Assembly: GCA_018268085.1 (NCBI GenBank)
Contig: JAFDXE010000007.1
Location: forward strand, 1 to 64,000
Origin: Bacteroidota bacterium
GTDB lineage: Bacteria > Bacteroidota > Bacteroidia > Chitinophagales > Chitinophagaceae
Reading direction: 5' to 3'
Length of the DNA: 64,000 nucleotides
Shown here: piece after piece, positions 18,506 through 27,542 of the stretch
How the letters are laid out: the number at the start of each line of letters is the position of its first letter
Position numbering within the stretch: position 1 is the first letter of the stretch
The notes under the pieces: generated by a model
What the model was told of the DNA's origin: nothing
Database searches by the model: none
The model's input: only the letters and a program-made list of their open reading frames with translations
Program-made: the position numbers and the translations under genes

Positions 18506-18540
18506 ACAGCGTTCTTTAAAATTACAATAAAAACGCTGTA
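18505..18540. repeat. Perfect 9-bp inverted repeat at the patatin gene start
   Basis: TACAGCGTT at 18505-18513 and AACGCTGTA at 18532-18540 are exact reverse complements with an 18-bp AT-rich spacer. The left arm touches the ATG of the patatin gene (18503-18505). No T run follows on the minus strand, so it is not a standard terminator for ctaA. It could be an operator or an mRNA hairpin that limits translation. Confidence 0.5.
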
Positions 18541-18570
18541 AACCACAAACCTTGTATGAAAGGTTAAGAT

Positions 18571-19488
18571 TTAATTAGCCGGGCTTTTTCCTTTAAACAG
18601 GATGTAGAAGCCCTGTGTAAATGCAAGTGTTGCCAACAGGAGATGTATGGGTTGTGCGGCCGCAGGCATATCAGCATAAAACAAGGTTATGCCTGTAAAT
18701 ACACTCATGAGGATAATACCGGTAAGTATAAACAGATATTTGCGAACAGGCGAGGTGCGGCCTTTCCACACCAGCAGCAACGACACGATGAGCACTATCC
18801 AGGAAAAACTGCGATGCACCAGGAATGCAACCGGTGTTTCGGCCAGCCAGGTTGATCGTTGTTCATAATGCAGGGTTTTGGAAACATCATCTACATACAT
18901 CCTCACCATGGTACCAACCGAACTCTGAATAAACAATAAGCATAAAAATAAGATCAGCAGTTTACGTAAAGAACTATCCAAAGTAATAACTGATAACTGC
19001 GATTGAATGCTGAGCAATAAAGCAAGCTGCACCTGTATCAATATCAATGCAAACAATAAATGAACTGAAATACTGAGATGGGCCAGGTTTAATTTCACTA
19101 CCAGCGCTCCGAACAAACCGGTAAGTATAACAACAATTAAAAATGCAACAGCCAAACGCCAGGAAGTCCTGTAATCTTTTTTTAACCTGATCAGCAATGC
19201 AACCTGTATAATGGCAAATACACCCAGCAACGCACCCAGTAATCTGTTAATGTATTCTATCCAGGTATGCCAAACATTAAAACTATGGTCAATATCCTGC
19301 TTTTGTAAATACTTTTCAAAATCGGGGGGCAATTGAGATGCATTCGTGGGTGGTATCCAGCTTCCGAAACATTTGGGCCAGTCGGGGCAACCCATTCCGC
19401 TTTGCGTGGTACGCACAACTCCTCCGGCAATGATGACAAGAAATGTGAGAATAAATGTTGCTATGATCCAGTTCTTTGCTGCACGCAT
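18571..19488 (-). CDS. ctaA: Heme A synthase (COX15/CtaA)
   Basis: A 305-aa integral membrane enzyme that oxidises the methyl group of heme O to give heme A for aa3-type oxidases. The N-terminus IIAGGVVRTTQSGMGCPDWP is the family hallmark, with the periplasmic Cys region CPDWPKC and the HxxxxExxNR-like HTWIEYINRLLGA following. Eight membrane segments can be traced, and the conserved His residues (LAHLSISVHLLFA, LVHRSFSW) are in place. It acts together with the CyoE farnesyltransferase encoded at 55419-56330. A perfect TAnnTTTG element lies 17 bp upstream. Confidence 0.95.
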   Translation of the reverse strand: MRAAKNWIIATFILTFLVIIAGGVVRTTQSGMGCPDWPKCFGSWIPPTNASQLPPDFEKYLQKQDIDHSFNVWHTWIEYINRLLGALLGVFAIIQVALLIRLKKDYRTSWRLAVAFLIVVILTGLFGALVVKLNLAHLSISVHLLFALILIQVQLALLLSIQSQLSVITLDSSLRKLLILFLCLLFIQSSVGTMVRMYVDDVSKTLHYEQRSTWLAETPVAFLVHRSFSWIVLIVSLLLVWKGRTSPVRKYLFILTGIILMSVFTGITLFYADMPAAAQPIHLLLATLAFTQGFYILFKGKSPAN

Positions 19489-19504
19489 GTGTAAAAAATT
19501 GCTG

Positions 19505-19512
19505 CAAAGTTA
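19505..19512 (-). promoter_or_regulatory. Putative ctaA -7 element
   Basis: On the minus strand 19512-19505 reads TAACTTTG, an exact match to the Bacteroidota TAnnTTTG element, 16 bp before the ctaA start codon. No TTG -33 box is seen at the usual distance. Confidence 0.45.
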
Positions 19513-19553
19513 GTGAAGCAACAGGTGTTTTTAGCTGATATTTGTCAGCCGAA

Positions 19554-20153
19554 ATGCTGCAACCTTATTTATACAAAACAAAACTGGAGGCTGGCCTCGA
19601 TGAAGCAGGCAGGGGCTGCTATGCCGGACCCGTGTTTGCTGCTGCAGTAATTCTGCCAAAAGATTTTTTTCACCCCTTACTCAACGACAGTAAAAAACTA
19701 ACAGAAAAAGAAAGAGATGAATTAAGGCCCGTTATTGAAAAAGAAGCGATTTCATTTGCCGTTGCATCGGTAGACAATGACGAGATTGATGCCATTAACA
19801 TTTTGCAGGCATCATTCAAAGCAATGCACCTGGCACTTGATCAGCTTCATAAAACGCCGCAGCTATTACTGGTAGATGGCAATCGTTTCAGGCCGTATAA
19901 AAATATTAAGCATCGTTGTGTAATAAAAGGAGATGGGATTTATGCTTCCATCGCCGCCGCAAGTATTCTTGCCAAAACTTACCGTGACGAATACATGAAA
20001 AAAATTCACCTCGAATTCTCTACCTACAAATGGGATAAGAACAAAGGCTACGGCACTATGGATCACCGGCTGGCAATTGAAAAGGATGGGTTATGTAAAT
20101 ACCACCGTAAGAGTTTTAATATTTTTTCGGAGCAGGTTGTTTTGTTTGAGTAG
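19554..20153 (+). CDS. rnhB: Ribonuclease HII
   Basis: A 199-aa RNase HII that cuts the RNA strand of RNA-DNA hybrids and removes misincorporated ribonucleotides. The first catalytic acids sit in GLDEAGRGCYAGPV (DE, then G-R-G-x-x-x-G-P). Further family motifs are LNDSKKLTEKERDEL, LLVDGN (catalytic Asp) and ASILAKTYRDEYM (last acidic residue). I use the ATG at 19554; an in-frame TTG at 19542 adds four residues without support. It is divergent from ctaA and convergent with the YrdC-domain gene, with a heptad repeat array in the gap. Confidence 0.95.
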   Translation: MLQPYLYKTKLEAGLDEAGRGCYAGPVFAAAVILPKDFFHPLLNDSKKLTEKERDELRPVIEKEAISFAVASVDNDEIDAINILQASFKAMHLALDQLHKTPQLLLVDGNRFRPYKNIKHRCVIKGDGIYASIAAASILAKTYRDEYMKKIHLEFSTYKWDKNKGYGTMDHRLAIEKDGLCKYHRKSFNIFSEQVVLFE

Positions 20154-20154
20154 G

Positions 20155-20182
20155 TATGAGCTGTGAGCCGCGAGCTGTGAGC
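20155..20182. repeat. Heptad repeat array (nnnGAGC x4)
   Basis: Four consecutive 7-nt units TATGAGC, TGTGAGC, CGCGAGC, TGTGAGC fill almost the whole gap between rnhB and the convergent YrdC-domain gene. The last base of the array is the first base of that gene's stop codon read on the other strand. The unit keeps its last four bases and varies in the first three. Two arrays of the same period and AGC ending occur at 62033 and 63581. Confidence 0.7.
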
Positions 20183-20793
20183 TAAATTGCTTCAAATTCC
20201 CCCAGGCCCTGCCTTAATACAACCCAATCGCTGGTAGTACAATCAACAACTGTTGAAGGGATCATTCCACCAATACCGCCGTCAATAACAAAATCTACCT
20301 GGCCTTCAAATTTTTCATGGATCACTTCCGGGTCGGTATATTCTTCCACCATCTCTCCGGGCAATGAAGCACTGAGCAATGGATGTCCTAACGCATCCAG
20401 GATATGCCTGCAGATCTCATTGTCGGGAATACGAAGTCCGATCGTGGATTTTTTACTCTGCAATATTTTCGGTACCAGTTTACTGGCCGGTAAAATAAAT
20501 GTAAATGGTCCGGGCAAATAGCTTTTCAGCAACCGGTACAATGGAGTATCAATGCTCCGGGTATAATCGCTCAGGTTACTGAGGTCGCGGCAAATAAATG
20601 ATAGTTGTGCTTTATGGGGATCTATTTGTTTGATCCTGCAAATTTTCTCCACAGCTTTGTGTTGAAATATATCGCAACCCAAACCATAGATGGTATCTGT
20701 TGGGTAAACGATAACGCCTCCGTCTTTTAAACATTCGGCAATCTGTTTTATCAACCTCGGTTGCGGATCTTTAGGATGGATATGTACCAGCAT
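20182..20793 (-). CDS. Sua5/YciO/YrdC-family threonylcarbamoyl-AMP synthase
   Basis: A 203-aa YrdC-fold protein. GGVIVYPTDTIYGLGCD is the signature ATP/threonine-binding start, followed by KICRIKQIDPHKAQLSFIC, LPGPFTFILPA, and GLRIPDNEI. Members make threonylcarbamoyl-adenylate, the precursor of the t6A37 modification of ANN-decoding tRNAs. Its single-domain form and sequence lean towards the YciO branch, whose role is less certain, so I do not assign tsaC. It is divergent from the PfkB gene. Its stop codon overlaps a heptad repeat array. Confidence 0.88.
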   Translation of the reverse strand: MLVHIHPKDPQPRLIKQIAECLKDGGVIVYPTDTIYGLGCDIFQHKAVEKICRIKQIDPHKAQLSFICRDLSNLSDYTRSIDTPLYRLLKSYLPGPFTFILPASKLVPKILQSKKSTIGLRIPDNEICRHILDALGHPLLSASLPGEMVEEYTDPEVIHEKFEGQVDFVIDGGIGGMIPSTVVDCTTSDWVVLRQGLGEFEAI

Positions 20794-20848
20794 ACCTACA
20801 AATTAATACAAAAACTGTGTTTCCTTAAAAAAAGAGAATTTATTCCGC

Positions 20849-20856
20849 TACTTTTG
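20849..20856 (+). promoter_or_regulatory. Putative -7 element of the PfkB-family kinase gene
   Basis: TACTTTTG matches TAnnTTTG exactly and lies 34 bp before the ATG at 20891, a normal leader length. No TTG -33 box was found at the usual spacing. Confidence 0.45.
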
Positions 20857-20890
20857 CAGCGTTTAAAAAGCACTCAAAACTCAAACCAAT

Positions 20891-21814
20891 ATGTCTGTTA
20901 TTACTGTAGGCACCATGGCCTTCGATGCAATTGAAACTCCCTTTGGAAAAGTAGATAAAATTATCGGCGGCTCTGCAACTTATGTAGCCTATGCCGCAGG
21001 AAATTTTGTTACTCCAGTACAACAAATCTCCATTGTTGGGTACGATTTTCCAAAAGAAGAAATGGTAGAGTTAAATTCCCGTGGCGTACAAACAGACGGC
21101 GTTGAGATCGTGCCCGACAAAAAATCATTTTTCTGGAGCGGGAAATATCATATTGATATGAATACCCGTGATACACTTGTTACCGATCTGAATGTACTGG
21201 CAGATTTTAACCCTGTAGTTCCCGACAGTTACCAGGGCGCTGAGTTTTTAATGTTGGGTAACCTGATGCCGAAACTACAGTTGAGTGTGATCAACCAATT
21301 AAAGAAAAGACCGAAGCTGATTGTAATGGATACGATGAACTTCTGGATGGACACAGCTCTTGAAGACCTCAAAGAAGTAATTGCTAAAGTAGATGTGTTA
21401 CTGGTAAATGATGGCGAAGCAAGACAATTGAGTGGTGAAGTTTCATTGGTAAAAGCAGCAAGAAAGATCATGGGTATGGGACCAAAATTCCTCATCATCA
21501 AAAAAGGGGAACACGGTGCTTTGTTGTTCCATGAAAATCACGTTTTCTTTGCGCCGGCTTTACCATTGGAAGAAGTATTTGATCCAACCGGTGCAGGAGA
21601 TACTTTTGCAGGCGGATTTATCGGGCACCTGGCCAAGACAAAAGATATCAGTTTTGACAATATGAAAACAGCTATCATTGTTGGAAGTGCCATGGCAAGT
21701 TTTTGTGTAGAGAAATTCGGACCTGAACGTTTAAAAGAAATTACGAAAGAAGATATTGACGAACGTTTGGGGGAATTTGTACAACTTGTAAATTTCGATA
21801 TCGATCTCGTATAA
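20891..21814 (+). CDS. PfkB-family sugar/nucleoside kinase
   Basis: A 307-aa ribokinase-fold enzyme. The N-terminal GGSATYVAYAAGNF resembles the substrate-binding start. The C-terminal DPTGAGDTFAGGFIGHLA carries the catalytic Asp and anion hole (GAGD). LIIKKGEHGALLF is the ATP-site strand. The family phosphorylates ribose, adenosine, fructose or related substrates with ATP; the substrate here cannot be inferred. A good intrinsic terminator follows, so this is probably a single-gene unit. Confidence 0.92.
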   Translation: MSVITVGTMAFDAIETPFGKVDKIIGGSATYVAYAAGNFVTPVQQISIVGYDFPKEEMVELNSRGVQTDGVEIVPDKKSFFWSGKYHIDMNTRDTLVTDLNVLADFNPVVPDSYQGAEFLMLGNLMPKLQLSVINQLKKRPKLIVMDTMNFWMDTALEDLKEVIAKVDVLLVNDGEARQLSGEVSLVKAARKIMGMGPKFLIIKKGEHGALLFHENHVFFAPALPLEEVFDPTGAGDTFAGGFIGHLAKTKDISFDNMKTAIIVGSAMASFCVEKFGPERLKEITKEDIDERLGEFVQLVNFDIDLV

Positions 21815-21839
21815 CGAATAATAGAAACCAAGGAAAAGG

Positions 21840-21866
21840 CCTGTAGCGAAAGCTGCAGGTTTTTTT
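21840..21866 (+). terminator. Intrinsic terminator of the PfkB-family gene
   Basis: CCTGTAGC-GAAA-GCTGCAGG forms an 8-bp stem with one G-U pair and a GAAA loop, followed by seven T residues. It starts 25 nt after the stop codon at 21814. Confidence 0.88.
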
Positions 21867-21925
21867 ATGTCGTTAACAGGAAACGTTAATTCACCTGTTC
21901 CGTCTTTTTACATTCTATTAGTAGT

Positions 21926-21933
21926 TAATTTTG
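21926..21933 (+). promoter_or_regulatory. Putative -7 element of the MG2-type protein gene
   Basis: TAATTTTG matches TAnnTTTG and lies 38 bp before the ATG at 21972. It supports that start over an ATG at 21867 that touches the terminator of the previous gene. Confidence 0.4.
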
Positions 21934-21971
21934 TTCTCTTAATGTTATTTGTTGTAAACAAGGAAGATTCA

Positions 21972-24380
21972 ATGATTAAACAATACTTCGCCGGAAAATT
22001 TTTACTGCTTTATTTTTTTATTGCCTGCTCACTTTCCATATCTGCGCAAAAACCGGATTCGGTGTTAAATGAATATGCAACTAAATTTCCGCAGGAGAAA
22101 ATATACATTCATTACGACAAACCCTATTACAATGCCGGTGAAACAATCTGGTTTAAAGCTTACCTCAGTGCCGATAATTCTGCTTCTTCACTTAGCAAAA
22201 CAGTGTATGCCGAACTGATCAATGAAAAAGGAACTATTCTTCAGAAAAAAATAATGCCGGTTATAGAATCGGGCGCTGCTTCGTTTTTTGATTTGCCGGA
22301 TAGTGTACAGTCGCCCATATTATATGTACGTGCCTATACCGCCTGGATGCTGAACTTTGATTCTTCACTACTTTACCTTAAACCTGTGTCCATCATCAGT
22401 AACGCTGCCAAAAAAACAACAGCAGTAACACCTGTATATACCCTTACATTTTTTCCGGAAGGAGGCGACCTGGTTACGGATATAGAATCATTAGTGGCGT
22501 TCAAAGCAACCGATCAAAAAGGAATGCCGGTTTATGTAACCGGGAACATTGTTGATTCAAAAGGAAATAAGATAACGTCTTTTGAACCGGCTCATGATGG
22601 CATGGGAACATTTGCATTTACCCCGGCACCCGGCGAACAGTATAAAGCTGTATGGAAAGACAAAAAAGGAATCAGTCATGAAACTGCCTTACCAACTGCA
22701 AAAAACCAGGGCGCAGTTTTATCGGTACTGCGAACCAATAAAACGGTAACGTACACCCTAAAAAGATCTAAAAATGCAACAGTAGATTTCACGTCATTTT
22801 ATATAGTGGCGCAGATGCGGCAGCAACTGATGTATAGTGCAAAGATCAACCTGGCTTCCCGTGATGAAGTTACCGCCTCCTTCCCTACCGACAGCCTGGG
22901 AACCGGCATTGTACAGCTAACCGTATTTAATGCAAATCAACAACCGGTTGCAGAAAGAATATTTTTTGTAAACAACAACGATTACTATTTTAATACCGAT
23001 CTGCATGCAGTTGAATTAAACCTTGGAAAACGCAAACACAATACATTGCAAATAGATGTTGGTGGCCGTATTGTAACCAATCTCTCTGTTTCCGTAACTG
23101 ATGAAAGTACTGCTTCACCACTTAACGACAGGGATAATATCTACTCCGGCCTTTTACTCACCAGCGATCTGAAAGGATATGTGTACAATCCATCATACTA
23201 TTTTTCTTCTGAAGAAGATTCCATTGCACAACAACTCGATCTCGTAATGTTAACGAACGGATGGAGACGATTTAAGTGGGAAGATCTGCAGCAAAACAAA
23301 TTGCCGAAGATCATTTACCAGCCGGAGAATTACATCAGCCTGTCGGGAAATGTTTATGGACCAACGCCCAACCTGCTTAAAGGCCAGGAAATTACCGCAA
23401 TACTCAAAACAAAAAGCAGCAATGAATTTTATAACATGCCCGTGAGTACGGATGGAAAATTCTCTTTAGATGGCATTGCATTTTTTGATACTGCCAGTTT
23501 GTATTACCAATTTAACCGGGATAAAGACAAACAACTTACATCCACTTCCAGCTTTTCATTTAAAGTTAATTTCGCTAATCCGCCTGCGCCGGGAAATGCA
23601 CTGCTGCGCTCCCTGTATCCACCGGCATTCCCCGATACATCTACGCTTTTTAAAAATAAACTCATCTCCAGAATATTGAAAGATGAATTTGAAGAAGGAA
23701 AGAAGATTAAGTCGCTGCAGGCAGTAGTAGTAAAATCGAAACTAAAAAGCAAGGAACAAATTTTAGATGAAAAATTCACTTCCGGATTTTTCTCAAGAGG
23801 CGACTCGTATATATTTCCTGTAGAAGATGATCCGCTGGCAAGGTCGGCGCAAACTGTATTGAGTTACCTGCAGTCAAAGGTGGCCGGTTTGCAAATTACC
23901 ATGACAAGTCCGCCCAAAGTTTCCTGGAGAATGAGTGTACCTACTTTTTATCTCAATGAATCAGCAGCGCAGATCGACCAGATACAAAGTATATCTATGG
24001 GAGATGTGGCAATGATCAAAGTGTTCCGGCCTCCGTTTATGAGTAGCTCACTATCTACCGGCGGCGGTGGTGCCATTGCAGTATATCTTAAAAAAGGCGG
24101 CGAAACAACCGTGACTAACGGGCTTGATTTTGCCCGGCTGAATGGCTATTCAACAGTAAAAGAATTTTATTCTCCGGATTATGAAAGTATGGGCGACAAT
24201 GCACCACAAAATGATGTACGCAGTACTTTATACTGGAATCCGAATATCATTTTAGACAACGATACGAGAAGAATGAAAGTTTCCTTCTTCAACAATGATA
24301 AATGTAAAAAGATCAGGGTGATCATTGAAGGATTGAACAGGGAAGGAAAATTTTCGAGAGAGGAAAAAGTGTTTGAATAA
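21972..24380 (+). CDS. Secreted MG2-type protein with TonB-plug-like C-terminal segment
   Basis: An 802-aa exported protein. The signal peptide is MIKQYFAGKFLLLYFFIACS and cleavage is likely after SISAQ. The mature N-terminus PQEKIYIHYDKPYYNAGETI is the MG2 (alpha-2-macroglobulin-like) domain start. Further beta-rich domains follow to about residue 600. Near the C-terminus, VLSYLQSKVAGLQI through GDVAMIKVFRPPF and GGGGAIAVYLKKGG resembles the plug domain of TonB-dependent receptors, but no beta-barrel follows. Proteins of this build are common in Bacteroidota and lie in the periplasm or outer membrane; their role is unknown. The start at 21972 fits both signal peptide and promoter. Confidence 0.82.
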   Translation: MIKQYFAGKFLLLYFFIACSLSISAQKPDSVLNEYATKFPQEKIYIHYDKPYYNAGETIWFKAYLSADNSASSLSKTVYAELINEKGTILQKKIMPVIESGAASFFDLPDSVQSPILYVRAYTAWMLNFDSSLLYLKPVSIISNAAKKTTAVTPVYTLTFFPEGGDLVTDIESLVAFKATDQKGMPVYVTGNIVDSKGNKITSFEPAHDGMGTFAFTPAPGEQYKAVWKDKKGISHETALPTAKNQGAVLSVLRTNKTVTYTLKRSKNATVDFTSFYIVAQMRQQLMYSAKINLASRDEVTASFPTDSLGTGIVQLTVFNANQQPVAERIFFVNNNDYYFNTDLHAVELNLGKRKHNTLQIDVGGRIVTNLSVSVTDESTASPLNDRDNIYSGLLLTSDLKGYVYNPSYYFSSEEDSIAQQLDLVMLTNGWRRFKWEDLQQNKLPKIIYQPENYISLSGNVYGPTPNLLKGQEITAILKTKSSNEFYNMPVSTDGKFSLDGIAFFDTASLYYQFNRDKDKQLTSTSSFSFKVNFANPPAPGNALLRSLYPPAFPDTSTLFKNKLISRILKDEFEEGKKIKSLQAVVVKSKLKSKEQILDEKFTSGFFSRGDSYIFPVEDDPLARSAQTVLSYLQSKVAGLQITMTSPPKVSWRMSVPTFYLNESAAQIDQIQSISMGDVAMIKVFRPPFMSSSLSTGGGGAIAVYLKKGGETTVTNGLDFARLNGYSTVKEFYSPDYESMGDNAPQNDVRSTLYWNPNIILDNDTRRMKVSFFNNDKCKKIRVIIEGLNREGKFSREEKVFE

Positions 24381-24432
24381 AAGAATTTTCAAAGAAGGTA
24401 TCCTTTATCTTTATTTAATAAAAATATATTTC

Positions 24433-24729
24433 ATGCTTGAAATAATTTTGCTGATTTTCTTAAGTAAAAAAATTGGTGATAAAGCAGACAGAAAAGGATT
24501 GAAGCGTGGTCAGTGGCAATTTATAACAGTAGCAACCTGGATCGGCTGCGAATTTCTTGGAGCCATTATCGCAGTTATGCTATTCGGTTTTGATAAAAGC
24601 AATCTTCTCGGTTTGGAAGCATTTGCACTTGCCTGCGCATTTGGTGGTTACTTATTGGTGAAAGCATCTATCGATAAAAAACCAGATGATACGAACGATG
24701 ATATTGAAAATATTGGTAAGTATTCTTAA
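24433..24729 (+). CDS. Small membrane protein of unknown function
   Basis: A 98-aa protein with an N-terminal hydrophobic segment (MLEIILLIFLS) and two more membrane segments (about residues 28-50 and 56-75), then a polar acidic tail (KKPDDTNDDIENIG). I do not recognise a family. The ATG at 24433 is chosen; an in-frame TTG at 24373 would overlap the end of the preceding gene by eight bases and add 20 residues. Its position 52 bp after the MG2-type gene allows co-transcription. It is convergent with the lamin-tail surface protein gene. Confidence 0.68.
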   Translation: MLEIILLIFLSKKIGDKADRKGLKRGQWQFITVATWIGCEFLGAIIAVMLFGFDKSNLLGLEAFALACAFGGYLLVKASIDKKPDDTNDDIENIGKYS

Positions 24730-24800
24730 TACATCCCAAAATATTTCGCCTTAATTGATACCGGCATCCCCCATTCACATTCTGGGTTGTTTCAATCTAT

Positions 24801-27392
24801 TTATTGTTTCTTAGCCAACACAATTGTGTGCTTAAACTTCTTCGTTTTTCCCGCAAGGTTAAATACTTCAGTATAGATAATATAAATTCCAACCGGTAGT
24901 TTCTGGTTCTTTTCATCTAAACCATCCCAACGAAAATAACCTTTTACACCGCATAGCGCATTTCGCTGAAGATTCCGCACTTTTCTTCCTACCGCATCAA
25001 AAATGCTGATATTGGCTACATAGCCTGGCTCAGGAAAGTTGTAGTTGATTGTAGCAAAATCATCGCGACCATCGTTATCAGGACTGAATATCTCCGGTTC
25101 AACAGAAACCTGTCCGCTAACGCCACCGTCTAAACGAAACTGGGAATTTTTATACGTAGGTGTACCATAACCAACATTGGTGGCAGCGCTATGCCAGTTG
25201 GCTGCATTCTGCGAAGGGGCATTGTAATCAATTCTTTCCAGTGAAACACCTTCTTCATCATGTATCAATGGGAAATGCCAGTCGTCGAGGTATTTTACTT
25301 CATCAATGATCTTTCCCTGTTCATTCAATAATAGTACATCTCCGGCATCATCATTATATGAAGGTGTTGAAACTTCAATGAAGGCGTACAAATCATTGGC
25401 TACATAGTCATGCAAAACAAGATCCCTGCTATTGGTTATCACCATAAAATCTCCCGGGAAAAATAAATAGGTTTCGGTACTCAGGTGTGTAAAACCAGAT
25501 GCATTGGCAATGGATACATTTTTCAGATCCAGTATCTTATTACTGCGGTTATATATTTCTACATAATCGTTGCTGGTTGGCTTTGGATTGAATAATATTT
25601 CATTGATAACAATATCAAAACTATCTACAGTTATTTCCGCAAGTCCAACACGTGCCGTATTTTTTATGCCGGCCACACTGTTGTTGCCACAATCGGTGAT
25701 GCCCGGTGCAGCGGTAACTGTATATACTTTACCGGGCTGTAATGCATTTGCCAATACAAGCTGTATGCTGTTATATGCTGGCGCAACAGCCGTTGCCGAT
25801 ACCGGGTTGCCAATACCATCACTCACCGTATAGTTGGCGGTAACTGCTGCATTTACCGTGCTGATGGGTTCATCAAATATCAATGTGATGTTGAAGTTAT
25901 CAACTGCGTATGCCCGTAACAGTTGGGGTGCGGTTTGATCGGGATTGCTTCCATCAATAGAATTGCGTTTACCAGGCGTACCGCCGGAAAGATTTTCGCT
26001 TGCTTTCCAGTTTGATATTCCCGAACAGGGGTTATGCGTATCCATCATTTCCAGCGACCACCCGCCATCGGCTTTTACGGTGTTCTGGTACCAGGCGCTT
26101 GTATAAATTACCGAATGTATGGTAGAGCCTTGCGGTGATACCAGGTACAACAGGTCTCCATCATTACCCAGGCTGGGAAAACTGGTTACAGAAATTGCAG
26201 GACCAAAAGCCGACATTGCGGCCACAGCGCTTCCCGTACAAACAATTACGAAGCTGTCTTTTTTTAATAAATAAGAAGGCATTGCACCGCTTGTTCCGGA
26301 TGGTTTGGCCAGTGTCCAGCCGGCAAGATCAATATCAAAGCCGGAAATATTTTTCAACTCCAGCCATTCTACATTGGGCAATCCGATTTGAGGATCAGGA
26401 TCTGCCATCAATTCATCCATCACAACATCATACTGTATGGGAATAAAATAACTAAAAATGCCTATTAAGTTTGTAGCAGTATTTCCTGCGATATCATTTA
26501 CGCCATTAATGGTTATCTGCAGGTTTGTTCTGATTGGAAAATTATTTGCAAAAACCAGGTGAACCAGTGCCGTGTTTACAAGGTCACGGTTAGCGGTAGC
26601 CGGAGATCCGATACCATTATCAACCACATAATTTGTAACCTGCTCACTGCTCAGTTGCTCAACCGGTTCATCAAATAAAACATCCAGTGTATTTATTCCG
26701 GTAGCGGTTACACTCTGAATAACGGGAGCAGTAAGATCCGGAACGTAATCGCTCACAACAATATCATCTATATAATGTCTTTGGAAAAAACTTGCCGTAC
26801 TCTGTTTTACCAATATGCCGAAAAAAGAAGAAGTAAGATAAGTGGCGTCTGTAACCGTTCCTTCAACAATATTGGGAGCAGTGTTGGTTTGCTGGCTCAA
26901 CGTCCAGTTGTTGGTTGCATCCCGAACTACTTTTATGTGAACCGAATTATTGCTTGAATTTAATACAGCATCAGCACCATCAATAATTTTAATACTGGTA
27001 GCTCCGTCTTTCCGGTATAAACAAATTTCATCGGCAGTTCCTCCCAGGCGAACAAAATAACCCGATGTGGTTGATTGGGTAAGATCACCGGCGTCTGCAA
27101 TCAGGAACACATCCACATAATTGGCGGAAGAAGTATTGAAAGTAAGCTGAATAAAAAACTCCCATTGAGCCGTAGTTGCTTTTGTACTGGCAGTACTCAG
27201 GTAAAAAGTACTGTTCGCTACGGTATTGTTACTTTGCAATTGAAACGATGGATTTACCACCCAGTCGCCCGTGCCACCAGACCACGCAGGATTATTAGTA
27301 AAATCGCCGTCGTTGAAATTTTCGGTGAACTGACCAAAACAACCCAAATTGAAAATAAGCATGGCTATCCCTGCAAAAAGTATTTTTCTCAT
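24801..27392 (-). CDS. Secreted lamin-tail-domain surface protein with gliding-type C-terminus
   Basis: An 863-aa exported protein with a signal peptide (MRKILFAGIAMLIFNLGCFG). The N-terminal about 210 residues look like a concanavalin-type beta-sandwich (YIDDIVVSDY at its end). Bacterial Ig-like strands follow (TGINTLDVLFDEPVE, repeated later as DNFNITLIFDEPIS), with two lamin-tail domains (DELMADPDP...VEWLELKN at about 320-430; INEILFNPKPTSNDYVEIYN at about 590-700). The C-terminus has SPDNDGRDDFATINY and FDAVGRKVRNL, typical of the gliding-motility-associated CHU_C domain used by type IX secretion. It is therefore probably displayed on the cell surface. Substrate or partner is unknown. Confidence 0.87.
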   Translation of the reverse strand: MRKILFAGIAMLIFNLGCFGQFTENFNDGDFTNNPAWSGGTGDWVVNPSFQLQSNNTVANSTFYLSTASTKATTAQWEFFIQLTFNTSSANYVDVFLIADAGDLTQSTTSGYFVRLGGTADEICLYRKDGATSIKIIDGADAVLNSSNNSVHIKVVRDATNNWTLSQQTNTAPNIVEGTVTDATYLTSSFFGILVKQSTASFFQRHYIDDIVVSDYVPDLTAPVIQSVTATGINTLDVLFDEPVEQLSSEQVTNYVVDNGIGSPATANRDLVNTALVHLVFANNFPIRTNLQITINGVNDIAGNTATNLIGIFSYFIPIQYDVVMDELMADPDPQIGLPNVEWLELKNISGFDIDLAGWTLAKPSGTSGAMPSYLLKKDSFVIVCTGSAVAAMSAFGPAISVTSFPSLGNDGDLLYLVSPQGSTIHSVIYTSAWYQNTVKADGGWSLEMMDTHNPCSGISNWKASENLSGGTPGKRNSIDGSNPDQTAPQLLRAYAVDNFNITLIFDEPISTVNAAVTANYTVSDGIGNPVSATAVAPAYNSIQLVLANALQPGKVYTVTAAPGITDCGNNSVAGIKNTARVGLAEITVDSFDIVINEILFNPKPTSNDYVEIYNRSNKILDLKNVSIANASGFTHLSTETYLFFPGDFMVITNSRDLVLHDYVANDLYAFIEVSTPSYNDDAGDVLLLNEQGKIIDEVKYLDDWHFPLIHDEEGVSLERIDYNAPSQNAANWHSAATNVGYGTPTYKNSQFRLDGGVSGQVSVEPEIFSPDNDGRDDFATINYNFPEPGYVANISIFDAVGRKVRNLQRNALCGVKGYFRWDGLDEKNQKLPVGIYIIYTEVFNLAGKTKKFKHTIVLAKKQ

Positions 27393-27518
27393 ACGCTGAT
27401 TACTTCTTTTAAAGATACAATTTTATGTTATGCAGCACCGCAGTCCCATTGATAACCGCAGTAAATTTTTTCAGGCAGTTATTCAATTGAAAATAGAAAC
27501 AGATCGTTGTGGATGTTA

Positions 27519-27526
27519 TATTTTTG
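27519..27526 (+). promoter_or_regulatory. Putative asd -7 element
   Basis: TATTTTTG matches TAnnTTTG and lies 16 bp before the asd ATG, which implies a very short leader. It supports that ATG over the GTG at 27507, which lies upstream of this element. Confidence 0.4.
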
Positions 27527-27542
27527 CCGAAACAATTTTACA

